Below, piece after piece: positions 1-4,928 of a stretch of DNA of 6,230 nt. Position numbers and translations under genes: made by a program. How positions within the stretch are numbered: position 1 is the stretch's first letter; each line of letters starts with the position of its first letter. This stretch comes from Bifidobacterium breve (GTDB lineage: Bacteria > Actinomycetota > Thermoleophilia > Miltoncostaeales > Miltoncostaeaceae), in the NCBI GenBank assembly GCA_945876305.1, contig CAMCOB010000080.1:1-6230 (forward strand), read 5' to 3'. The notes under the pieces are model-generated. The model did not search any database and was not told the origin of the DNA. It saw nothing but the letters and a program-made list of their open reading frames with translations.

Positions 1-363
1 GATGAGATGCGGGGCGACGAGCAGTGGGACCGCCCCCGCGATGGTGAGGTCACGGGCATTGGGCAGTCGGGGCTGTTTATCTCGTTTGGCGATGCGTACG
101 ACGGCTTTATGCCCTTCCGGCGCATGCCCGACGACCACTGGGTGCCCGAGCCCGACGGCGTGCAGGCCACGGGAAATGAGAGCGGCAAGCGCATTCGACT
201 TGGCGACGCGGTGAAGGTTCGCGTGCACGACATCGAGCCGCTCCGGGGGCGCGTCACGCTCGAGCCCGCCGACCGCCCGGGCCCGCGCACCACCCGAGAC
301 CCCGAACAGCGAGATCGTGATCGCGGGTCGCGCCGCGGCCGCCGCGCGCCGCGGGGCCGATAG
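1..363 (+). CDS. rnr: Ribonuclease R, C-terminal S1 domain and basic tail (5' end outside window)
   Basis: The reading frame is open from base 1 and ends at TAG 361-363, giving about 120 residues of a protein whose start lies to the left. Residues about 13-78 form an S1 RNA-binding domain. It opens with GEVTGIGQSGLFISFGDAYDG, continues with a PDDHWVPEPDG stretch and closes with RLGDAVKVRVHDIEPLRGRVTLE. The long insert between the strands (the PDDxY-like loop followed by G-K-R-I-R-LGD) is typical of the last domain of RNase R/VacB, a processive 3'-5' exoribonuclease that degrades structured and non-stop mRNA. The tail after the domain is rich in Arg, Asp and Pro (GSRRGRRAPRGR), as is common in RNase R. 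The catalytic RNB domain is not in view, so the family call rests on the S1 domain and on smpB lying immediately downstream. Another S1 protein is possible but less likely. Confidence 0.8.
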   Translation, partial: DEMRGDEQWDRPRDGEVTGIGQSGLFISFGDAYDGFMPFRRMPDDHWVPEPDGVQATGNESGKRIRLGDAVKVRVHDIEPLRGRVTLEPADRPGPRTTRDPEQRDRDRGSRRGRRAPRGR

Positions 364-373
364 GATCGGCGCG

Positions 374-874
374 ATGGGCAAGAAGGCAACCACGAAGGGT
401 GGGTCCACCCCGCCGACGCGTCGCGACATCGCGCAGAACCGCAAGGCGCTGCACGAGTACGAGATCCTCGACCGCTACGAGGCGGGAATCTCACTCGCCG
501 GCAGCGAGGTAAAGGGCCTACGCGAGAGCGGCGCCATGATCCGTGAGGCCTACGCCCAGGTGATCAACGACGAGGTGTTCCTCGTGGGGGCGCACATCTC
601 CGACTACGGCCCGGCCGGTGGCCGCGGGCACGACCCGCAGCGCACGCGCCGCTTGCTGCTGCACCGCCGCGAGATCGACAAGATCTCCGGCAAGCTTGCC
701 GAGCGCGGGGTCACCCTCATTCCTCTGCGCATGTACTTCAACGACGAAGGCCGCGCGAAGATCGAACTGGGCCTGGCCCGCGGGCGCACGCAGTACGACA
801 AGCGTGTGGCCATCAAGGACAAAGAGATGTCGCGCGAACTCTCCAGAGCCAATGCCCGCAGGGGGCGCAGCTAG
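374..874 (+). CDS. smpB: SsrA-binding protein SmpB
   Basis: Complete 166-residue protein, within the usual SmpB length range. SmpB binds the tRNA-like domain of tmRNA, brings alanyl-tmRNA to stalled ribosomes, and places its basic C-terminal tail in the empty mRNA channel. Family motifs are seen throughout: QNRKALHEYEILDRYEAGISL, GSEVKGLRESGAMIREAYAQV, EVFLVGAHISDY, a QRTRRLLLHRREIDKI block, GVTLIPLRMYFN, the KIELGLARGRTQYDKR signature, and a charged tail (KDKEMSRELSRANARRGRS). Start choice: ATG 374 is preceded by AGGA at 362-365, 8 nt away, which overlaps the rnr stop codon. An in-frame ATG at 317 would extend it deep into rnr and adds a low-complexity Ala/Arg stretch not typical of SmpB. 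The gene starts 10 nt after rnr and is probably co-transcribed with it. It ends 11 nt from the convergent lutC. Confidence 0.97.
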   Translation: MGKKATTKGGSTPPTRRDIAQNRKALHEYEILDRYEAGISLAGSEVKGLRESGAMIREAYAQVINDEVFLVGAHISDYGPAGGRGHDPQRTRRLLLHRREIDKISGKLAERGVTLIPLRMYFNDEGRAKIELGLARGRTQYDKRVAIKDKEMSRELSRANARRGRS

Positions 875-877
875 GCC

Positions 878-896
878 TCACGCCCTTACGGCGTGA
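878..896. terminator. Short hairpin at the smpB/lutC convergent junction
   Basis: TCACGCC (878-884) and GGCGTGA (890-896) form a perfect 7-bp stem around the loop CTTAC. It begins 4 nt after the smpB stop codon and covers the lutC stop codon (886-888, - strand). The position between converging genes suggests a shared two-way transcription end. There is no T-run on either side, so an intrinsic terminator is not proven. Confidence 0.4.
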
Positions 897-1449
897 TGAT
901 GACCACGTGCTCGGTGAGTGCGCCGTGCGCGCCCAGCGTGGAGATCTTCTCGATGTCACTGCTGCGGCTGGGGCCCGACACCAGGCTGACGGCCGACGGC
1001 ACCGGACGCCCGTCGGCAAAGGTTTGTGCCAGCGCCTCGCTCAGGGTTTCGACCACGCGATCGGCCATGAGCAGCGACACGTGATGGCGATTGGTCACGT
1101 CGAGCCCCCGGCCGTGGCCCACCGACGCCTCAAGCACAAGGGTGCCGCGCTCAGCCACGGCCAGCGTGGGCACGGTCACACCACACACGTCTTCGGGTCC
1201 CTCAAGCCCCAGGGCCTCGCGCCGCCCCATAGCCACGGGCCAGCGCAATACGTCGATGCCCACCGCACGGAGCGCCGGTTCGAGGCCTATGGCATCCACC
1301 ACCGGGTCGTCCGCCAGTACGGCGCGCACAATCCCCTGGTCGGCCATCCAGCCTGCGGCGGCCCGCCCCGCATCACCGGAACTCGCCACCTCGACCGTTG
1401 CTTTGCGGCGGGCGAGAGACTCCACCATCTGCTCAACCGGGCTGCTCAC
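886..1449 (-). CDS. lutC: LutC, LUD-domain lactate utilisation protein
   Basis: LutC is the third subunit of the LutABC system, which oxidises L-lactate to pyruvate in the cytoplasm. Its LUD domain has no known catalytic metal site. From GTG 1449 the product is 187 residues. The LUD features are clear: a GVTVPTLAVAERGTLVL strand near residue 90, a stretch ending in NRHHVSLLMADRVVETL, and the C-terminal signature SGPSRSSDIEKISTLGAHG leading to TEHVVIIT at the end. Start choice: GTG 1447-1449 overlaps the lutB stop codon as GTGA, the same arrangement as at the lutA/lutB junction. An in-frame ATG at 1527 would add 26 residues but overlap lutB by 82 nt, and ATG 1428 would shorten the protein slightly. 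None of the three has a strong Shine-Dalgarno sequence, so translational coupling to lutB is likely. Identity is well supported; the exact start is not. Confidence 0.88.
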   Translation of the reverse strand: MSSPVEQMVESLARRKATVEVASSGDAGRAAAGWMADQGIVRAVLADDPVVDAIGLEPALRAVGIDVLRWPVAMGRREALGLEGPEDVCGVTVPTLAVAERGTLVLEASVGHGRGLDVTNRHHVSLLMADRVVETLSEALAQTFADGRPVPSAVSLVSGPSRSSDIEKISTLGAHGALTEHVVIITP

Positions 1450-2861
1450 CGGCGTGGCGGCCACTTGCTCGGCATGTCGCGAACCTTGGTCCAGCCCGAC
1501 CCCGGCCCGGGCAGGCGGTGTACCCATCCGCCACGACCGCGAATCCGGAGCCCCAGCCGCCAGCCGATCATGGTCAGGCGGTAGGTGACGCCCCGCCGCC
1601 AGAGCAGGCTCCATACGCGAAATGCGAGGCCAGCCTTGCGCTTTGCGGGCGACGACGACCGGGCCCGGGCGCGCACGAGCAGATCGGGCAGTGGGATTCC
1701 CACCGGGCAGGCGTCGCCGCATGCACCGCAGAGCGTCGACATAAACGGCAGGTCGCGCGACCCGGGCGACGATGGGCCCTCGAGAAGCGGTGTGATGATC
1801 GCGCCGATGGGCCCTGAGTAGGGCGATCCGTAGGCCTGTCCACCCACGTTCTGCCACATGGGGCACGAGTACAGACAGGCCCCGCAGCGGATGCACGAGA
1901 GCACCTCTTCAAACTCCGACCCCCGCAGTGCTCCCCGCCCACCATCGATGATGACCAGGTGGAACTCCTCGGGGCCATCGGTCTCGCCCTCGCGCCTCGG
2001 TCCGGTGATGAGACTGACGTAGTTCGCCGCGTCCTGGCTGATGGCCGCCATGGGAAGCACCTGCAAGATATGCGCGGCCTCATCCCAGTCGGCGACCACA
2101 CGCTCCATCCCCATTACGGCCACGTGGATGCGCGGCTGTGATGTAACCAGCCGGGCATTGCCCTCGTTCTCCACGATGCACACGGTGCCGGTGGATGCCA
2201 CTCCGAGGTTCACACCCGAGATGCCGATCTCGGCCTGGGCGAACTTCTCGCGCAGCCGCACACGGGCATGCGCCACAAGGCCCTCGCGATCGGTGGGCAC
2301 ATCGTCGGTGCCGGCCTCCTCGCGAAAGAGCGCAGCCACCTGGTCGCGGTTGAGGTGCACAGCCGGGGCGATGATGTGGGACGGGTGCTCGTTGGCCAGT
2401 TGGATGATCCACTCGCCCAGATCTGTCTCAACCACCTCAAGTCCGGCGTGTTCCATGGCCTCGTTGAGCTTGATCTCTTCGGTAGCCATCGACTTGCTCT
2501 TGGCCACCACGCGTGCGCCGCGTGCCCGTGCGAGATCGGTGATGTACTTGCATGCCTCATCAGCACCTGCGGCGCGCACCACCACACCGCCGTTGGCCCG
2601 CACGTTCGACTGCAATTCGGCCAGCAGGGCTGGCATGTTGCGGATGTTCGACCGCCTGATGTCACGGGCACGGTCGCGCATCTCGTCAAACCCGAAGTCG
2701 CGCTTCATCACCTCGCGCCCGGCACCCCAGCTGTCACCGGCTGTGCGCAGGTTGTCGGCGAGCGTGGGATCACGCAGGGCATCCACTGTGCGCTCGCGCA
2801 GCGTGCCTTTGACATCGGGGTAGGCCACGCCGGGATTACGGCGCCGGCGACGGGTGCTCAC
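1446..2861 (-). CDS. lutB: LutB, iron-sulfur protein of L-lactate oxidation
   Basis: 471 residues from GTG 2861, close to the usual LutB length. LutB joins an N-terminal LUD-like region to a ferredoxin-type 4Fe-4S module. Residues about 80-310 carry the LUD part, with KSKSMATEEIKLNEAMEHAG, EWIIQLANEHPSHIIAPAVH, and GVNLGVASTGTVCIVENEGN. The two cluster motifs are complete: CIRCGACLYSCP with Cys 323, 326, 329 and 333, and LCGACGDACPVGIPLPDLL with Cys 378, 381 and 385. The C-terminal end keeps the family PG-x-GWT-x-x-RD-x-P pattern near residue 455. Start choice: GTG 2859-2861 overlaps the lutA TGA as GTGA and has GAGGT (2871-2875) 9 nt upstream. A longer ATG start at 2954 would lie inside lutA and add a basic stretch foreign to the family. 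Electrons presumably pass through these clusters to LutA or to the respiratory chain. Confidence 0.95.
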   Translation of the reverse strand: MSTRRRRRNPGVAYPDVKGTLRERTVDALRDPTLADNLRTAGDSWGAGREVMKRDFGFDEMRDRARDIRRSNIRNMPALLAELQSNVRANGGVVVRAAGADEACKYITDLARARGARVVAKSKSMATEEIKLNEAMEHAGLEVVETDLGEWIIQLANEHPSHIIAPAVHLNRDQVAALFREEAGTDDVPTDREGLVAHARVRLREKFAQAEIGISGVNLGVASTGTVCIVENEGNARLVTSQPRIHVAVMGMERVVADWDEAAHILQVLPMAAISQDAANYVSLITGPRREGETDGPEEFHLVIIDGGRGALRGSEFEEVLSCIRCGACLYSCPMWQNVGGQAYGSPYSGPIGAIITPLLEGPSSPGSRDLPFMSTLCGACGDACPVGIPLPDLLVRARARSSSPAKRKAGLAFRVWSLLWRRGVTYRLTMIGWRLGLRIRGRGGWVHRLPGPGSGWTKVRDMPSKWPPRR

Positions 2862-3565
2862 GAGCCCAGGACCTCGGAGATATGACGGGCGCGGATGGGG
2901 ATCCCCGTGCGGTGTGCGCGCCCGGCGATGTGCATGAGGCACCCGAGATCGCACGACACCACCTCAGGCGCGCCCGTGGCTGCGGCGGCCTGCGCCTTCT
3001 GCTCGCCCAGCCGACCCGACAGCTCTGGGAAGTCGAGTGCGAACACCCCGCCGAATCCGCAGCACTGGTCGGTATGGGCCATCTCCCGCACCTCACACCC
3101 CGGCACCTTCGCGAGGGCGTCACGCGGACTCTCGTTTTCGTCCAGCACGCGGAGCATGTGGCATGAGTCGTGCACCGTGAGGGCGCCACATGCCTTGGCA
3201 CGAGGGTCGAGGTCGTGCTTGGCGATAAATTGTGTGAACTCAATGGTGCGGAGAGCAAGATCGAGGGCGTCCTCCTCGTCGGGCTGCCCAGCAAACAGCT
3301 CGGGGTACGCATGGATGACCATCCCCGCGCACGATCCGCTCGGCACCACCACCTCATCACTCCCCGCGAACACCTTGATGGTGTGTCGCGCCACGGCGCG
3401 GGCCTGATCGGGGTGGCCGGCCGTCCAGGCGGGCTGACCGCAGCAGGTCTGACCCCGCGGCACCTTCACATCAACGCCGGCCCGCTCCAGCGCCCGCCGT
3501 GTGGCCTTCCACACCTTTGGGGCGACGGCATCAGACAGGCACGTGCGCATGAGGAGAACCCGCAT
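2858..3565 (-). CDS. lutA: LutA, CCG-domain (Fe-S) lactate utilisation protein
   Basis: 235 residues, the usual LutA size, with two cysteine-rich (CCG) domains like those of heterodisulfide reductase HdrB and GlpC. The first has Cys 9, the pair Cys 41-42 in GQTCCGQPAWTAG, and Cys 79 in VVVPSGSCAGMV. The second has Cys 135 in HDSCHMLR, the pair Cys 168-169 in DQCCGFGG, and Cys 205 and 209 in SCDLGCLMH. The N-terminus MRVLLMRTCLSDAVAPKVW matches the family start, so ATG 3565 is secure. It is the first gene of the lutABC operon and overlaps lutB by 4 nt (GTGA). There is no Shine-Dalgarno sequence before the ATG. Instead a TANNNT -10 box lies 6 nt upstream, which suggests a leaderless mRNA. No lactate permease or LutR/LldR-type regulator is in the window. 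Confidence 0.95.
   Translation of the reverse strand: MRVLLMRTCLSDAVAPKVWKATRRALERAGVDVKVPRGQTCCGQPAWTAGHPDQARAVARHTIKVFAGSDEVVVPSGSCAGMVIHAYPELFAGQPDEEDALDLALRTIEFTQFIAKHDLDPRAKACGALTVHDSCHMLRVLDENESPRDALAKVPGCEVREMAHTDQCCGFGGVFALDFPELSGRLGEQKAQAAAATGAPEVVSCDLGCLMHIAGRAHRTGIPIRARHISEVLGS
2871..2875 (-). promoter_or_regulatory. Shine-Dalgarno sequence of lutB
   Basis: GAGGT on the minus strand, 9 nt before GTG 2861 and inside the end of lutA. It supports the GTG start that overlaps the lutA stop codon. Confidence 0.65.
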
Positions 3566-3571
3566 AGGGGG

Positions 3572-3577
3572 AGTGTA
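3572..3577 (-). promoter_or_regulatory. Probable -10 box of a leaderless lutABC promoter
   Basis: TACACT on the minus strand fits TANNNT and leaves 6 nt before the lutA ATG, so transcription would start at or next to the A of the start codon. The lack of any Shine-Dalgarno sequence before lutA agrees with a leaderless transcript, a common arrangement in Actinobacteria and Deinococcus. No convincing -35 hexamer is visible at 16-18 nt upstream. Confidence 0.5.
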
Positions 3578-3586
3578 GGCGCGCGG

Positions 3587-3820
3587 TCAGTCGCGCTTTC
3601 GGCATACCACCAGCGCTTCGAGGTAGTCCCAGCGGTGGCGGTCGGGCTCGGCGGCCACACGGGCCTCGAGTTCCGGGAGGAACTCGCCGAGCAGCGCATC
3701 GGCGCGCGCATCGTCCTGATGGGCGAATGCCCGGAGCAACAGCAGACCGCGCCAGGCTACGCAACTGCGAATGAAGTCCCCCGCAAACACGCGGGGAGCG
3801 GGGCGAGTGGTAGGCTGCAC
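3587..3820 (-). CDS. Small hypothetical protein between lutA and ssrA
   Basis: A 77-residue frame from GTG 3820 to TGA 3587-3589. I do not recognise the family. The product looks like a small soluble protein rather than a random frame. A hydrophobic helix (FIRSCVAWRGLLLLRAFAH, residues about 16-34) is followed by an acidic amphipathic stretch (ALLGEFLPELEARVAAEPD) and a basic end (ALVVCRKRD). Codons end mostly in G or C, as in neighbouring genes. It ends 21 nt before lutA on the same strand, but the lutA promoter element lies in that gap, so co-transcription is not required. Doubts: there is no Shine-Dalgarno sequence, and the 5' end reaches to within 17 nt of divergent ssrA, where the ssrA promoter should be. 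The true start may be the internal GTG at 3790, or the frame may not be a gene. Confidence 0.45.
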   Translation of the reverse strand: MQPTTRPAPRVFAGDFIRSCVAWRGLLLLRAFAHQDDARADALLGEFLPELEARVAAEPDRHRWDYLEALVVCRKRD

Positions 3821-3836
3821 GAGCAGGAATCTTCAC

Positions 3837-4201
3837 GGGCCCGAACCAGTTTCGACGGGGTGGAGAAGGATTGGCAAGCGAGCCGCGGACCCTGAGGACC
3901 GCGTTACCAACAGGGAACCAAACGTAGCTGCGGATTCTCGCCAGCTCGCTCTCGCCGCCTAGTAAGCGGATCTGAGAGTCGTCGGCCTTCCCTTTGGATC
4001 ACGAGGGAGTTCACCGGCGTCGCATAGTGATCCTGGCTCCGAGACAGGGTTCCTCGGTCAAGGGGCGAGATTGCAGGAGGAGCTGGGGGCGGAGTGTTTT
4101 GCCGACGATGGCGCCCACCCCGAGATCTACATCATCGGCTGCGCTCGGAGAAACCCATCTGGAAACGCCTTCGGACGCCGGGGCAGTGCCGGCCGGGTCC
4201 A
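3837..4201 (+). ncRNA. ssrA: Transfer-messenger RNA (tmRNA, SsrA) with non-canonical T-loop
   Basis: tmRNA rescues stalled ribosomes: alanylated by AlaRS and carried by SmpB, it supplies a short reading frame that adds a degradation tag. The acceptor stem is GGGCCCG (3837-3843) with CGGGTCC (4194-4200), seven pairs including the G3-U70 wobble that AlaRS recognises, then A73 at 4201. CCA is not encoded (TCA follows), so it must be added after transcription. The 5' part keeps TTTCGAC (3850-3856). Pseudoknot 1 has stem CGCGG/CCGCG (3884-3888, 3899-3903) and stem CCCTG/CAGGG (3890-3894, 3911-3915). A second pseudoknot has 3988-3993 with 4004-4009 and GGATCAC/GTGATCC (3996-4002, 4027-4033). The 3' part keeps TTCGGAC just before the T-arm. 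The T-stem GCCGG/CCGGC (4177-4181, 4189-4193) is perfect, but the loop is GGCAGTG. A TAGGCT at 3811-3816 might be the -10 box, with RNase P trimming the leader; this is weak. Confidence 0.95.
3930..3962 (+). other. tmRNA tag-peptide reading frame (ADSRQLALAA)
   Basis: The resume codon is GCG at 3930, preceded by TAGCT (3925-3929). The T-A at -5 and -4 matches the U85-A86 pair that sets the resume frame in E. coli tmRNA. The codons read ADSRQLALAA, then TAG (3960-3962) directly followed by in-frame TAA (3963-3965). With the alanine carried by tmRNA, the tag is A-ADSRQLALAA. It keeps the ALAA end recognised by ClpXP, and starts ADS like the mycobacterial tag ADSHQRDYALAA, but has L where most tags have Y. 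Confidence 0.9.
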
Positions 4202-4220
4202 TCAAGGACATACGAAGTAC

Positions 4221-4255
4221 CTGAGGGAGCCAACTGGGGCTCCCTCAGTCGTTTT
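4221..4255 (+). terminator. Rho-independent terminator of ssrA
   Basis: CTGAGGGAGCC (4221-4231) and GGCTCCCTCAG (4238-4248) form a perfect 11-bp stem with a 6-nt loop, followed by TC-GTTTT (to 4255). It lies 20 nt after the mature tmRNA 3' end. The T-run is on the + strand side only, so it serves ssrA. Confidence 0.88.
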
Positions 4256-4264
4256 AGTGCGCCG

Positions 4265-4308
4265 GACATGCCCCGAACCGCCCTCACTGGCCGGCGACGG
4301 GGCATGTC
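4265..4308. repeat. Perfect 11-bp inverted repeat between the ssrA terminator and the ABM-like pseudogene
   Basis: GACATGCCCCG (4265-4275) pairs with CGGGGCATGTC (4298-4308) around a 22-nt loop. It begins 10 nt after the ssrA terminator and ends 13 nt before the stop codon of the minus-strand pseudogene. It may once have ended transcription of that gene, but neither side has a T-run. A role in mRNA stability, or none, is equally possible. Confidence 0.6.
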
Positions 4309-4321
4309 GTCTGCGCGCGGC

Positions 4322-4627
4322 CTATCCCTCGGTGTGGATCTCGAAGGCGGTCTCTTCCGGTGCAGATGCGAATCCACCGTCGACGCCAGCCTGCATCGCG
4401 GGGACGACCACGCTGTCACGGAATGCTTCCCAGCTCTCCTGCGAATCATGCGTCACGGAGATGGTCCAGCCCGCGCGTCCCGAGCCACCGATGTTGTGGG
4501 TGGGGCCAGCAACGTGAGTGAGCTGTCCGGCGGGCAGGCCGCCACCTGCTGGGTGCACGGCCGCGATCATCGCCGTGTACTGCGCTTCGGTCCCGCCTTC
4601 AAACTGGTGGATGATTCAGTACTTCAT
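4322..4627 (-). pseudogene. Small ABM/dimeric alpha-beta barrel-like protein, interrupted by TGA at codon 4
   Basis: Reading from ATG 4627 gives M-K-Y, then TGA at 4616-4618, then IIHQFEGGTEAQYTAMIAAV in the same frame, to TAG 4322-4324. Without the stop it would be a 101-residue protein. The C-terminal half (GWTISVTHDSQESWEAFRDS, then VVPAMQAG and a final EETAFEIHTEG) resembles small actinobacterial proteins of the antibiotic-monooxygenase/dimeric barrel type. In these, a short strand, a GW-x-I-x-D/W-S-x-E-x-(F/W)-x-x-F motif and a final strand build a ferredoxin-like fold; the substrate is unknown. Continuity of family-like sequence on both sides of the TGA, and a strong Shine-Dalgarno sequence before the ATG, show that the gene once started here. 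TGG (Trp) changed to TGA is the simplest explanation. A shortened product from ATG 4570 (82 residues, no clear ribosome binding site) would lack the first strand. The family call is moderate; the interruption is read directly. Confidence 0.75.
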
Positions 4628-4633
4628 GTGTGG

Positions 4634-4641
4634 CTCCCCTT
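4634..4641 (-). promoter_or_regulatory. Shine-Dalgarno sequence of the interrupted ABM-like gene
   Basis: AAGGGGAG on the minus strand, 6 nt before ATG 4627. It is the best ribosome binding site in the window, yet the frame it starts stops after three codons. Confidence 0.75.
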
Positions 4642-4663
4642 CAGATGCGCTGACCGTTGATGG

Positions 4664-4700
4664 CATCGGCCTCATGGCGAGTGTCTCCATGAGGCCGATG
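4664..4700. repeat. Perfect 14-bp inverted repeat upstream of the ABM-like pseudogene
   Basis: CATCGGCCTCATGG (4664-4677) is exactly repeated in reverse complement as CCATGAGGCCGATG (4687-4700) with a 9-nt spacer. The arms are 23 bp centre to centre, about two helical turns. It lies 37-73 bp upstream of ATG 4627. No T-run follows on either strand, so a terminator is unlikely. An operator for a dimeric regulator or a 5' leader hairpin are both possible. Confidence 0.7.
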
Positions 4701-4928
4701 ATTCGGGGGAAGTCGGGCCCTCGTGGAACGCGGGCCGGCCAACGGCGCCCACGTCGTGCCCTTGACGCTACTCCCCGCCCCGCCACCAGCGCTTGCTCCT
4801 GAGCGCTGATCTCCGAACCCCATCGGGAACCCGCAGGGGAAAGGCGTATATCCCTGAACGCTGGGAATGCGGCGCACGAGCAACCGCCGAAGGGTGGCTC
4901 GATCCTGCCCGGGGCGTTCCGGTTCTGC
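4701..4928. other. Intergenic stretch with no gene recognised
   Basis: About 230 bp between the 14-bp repeat and the LacI-type remnant. Open frames cross it on both strands, but their translations are rich in Pro, Arg and Gly and match no family I know. It holds one short inverted repeat (4787-4808) and one A/T-rich spot (GTATAT at 4846-4851) that could belong to a promoter, though no matching -35 is visible. Confidence 0.6.
4787..4808. repeat. 7-bp inverted repeat
   Basis: CAGCGCT (4787-4793) pairs with AGCGCTG (4802-4808) around an 8-nt loop. It lies about 120 bp downstream of the LacI-type remnant on the minus strand and has no T-run. It may be a weak transcription end or chance. Confidence 0.35.

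Noticed and set aside
1425..1527. LutC starting at ATG 1527 (213 residues)
   Set aside because: It overlaps lutB by 82 nt in a region where lutB still codes for its conserved C-terminal PG-x-GWT-x-x-RD-x-P pattern. The GTGA overlap at 1446-1449 mirrors the lutA/lutB junction. It remains a fallback start.
2862..2954. LutB starting at ATG 2954
   Set aside because: It would lie within the conserved end of lutA and add a basic, low-complexity stretch. GTG 2861 has a Shine-Dalgarno sequence and gives the normal length.
3779..3796. CCCCGC/GCGGGG hairpin upstream of ssrA
   Set aside because: A 6-bp GC-only stem is expected by chance in DNA this GC-rich; it has no T-run and no clear role.
907..3895. 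Long plus-strand frames opposite lutABC and the small ORF
   Set aside because: They are antisense shadows of GC-rich coding sequence. Their translations are Arg/Pro/Ala/His-rich and match no family, whereas the minus strand has clear LutABC motifs.
4177..4210. Register shift of the tmRNA 3' end to use the CCA at 4199-4201
   Set aside because: The acceptor 3' strand would become GGCCGGG, which does not pair with the 5' end, and the G3-U70 pair and T-stem would be lost.
4616..4618. TGA as selenocysteine or tryptophan
   Set aside because: No SECIS-like hairpin is apparent just downstream, the family has no known Sec at this position, and TGA is a normal stop for lutA and lutB while TGG encodes Trp throughout.
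4641..4883. 80-codon minus-strand frame upstream of the ABM-like gene
   Set aside because: Gly/Pro/Arg-rich with no motif. It crosses the 14-bp inverted repeat and overlaps the Shine-Dalgarno sequence region of the next gene.
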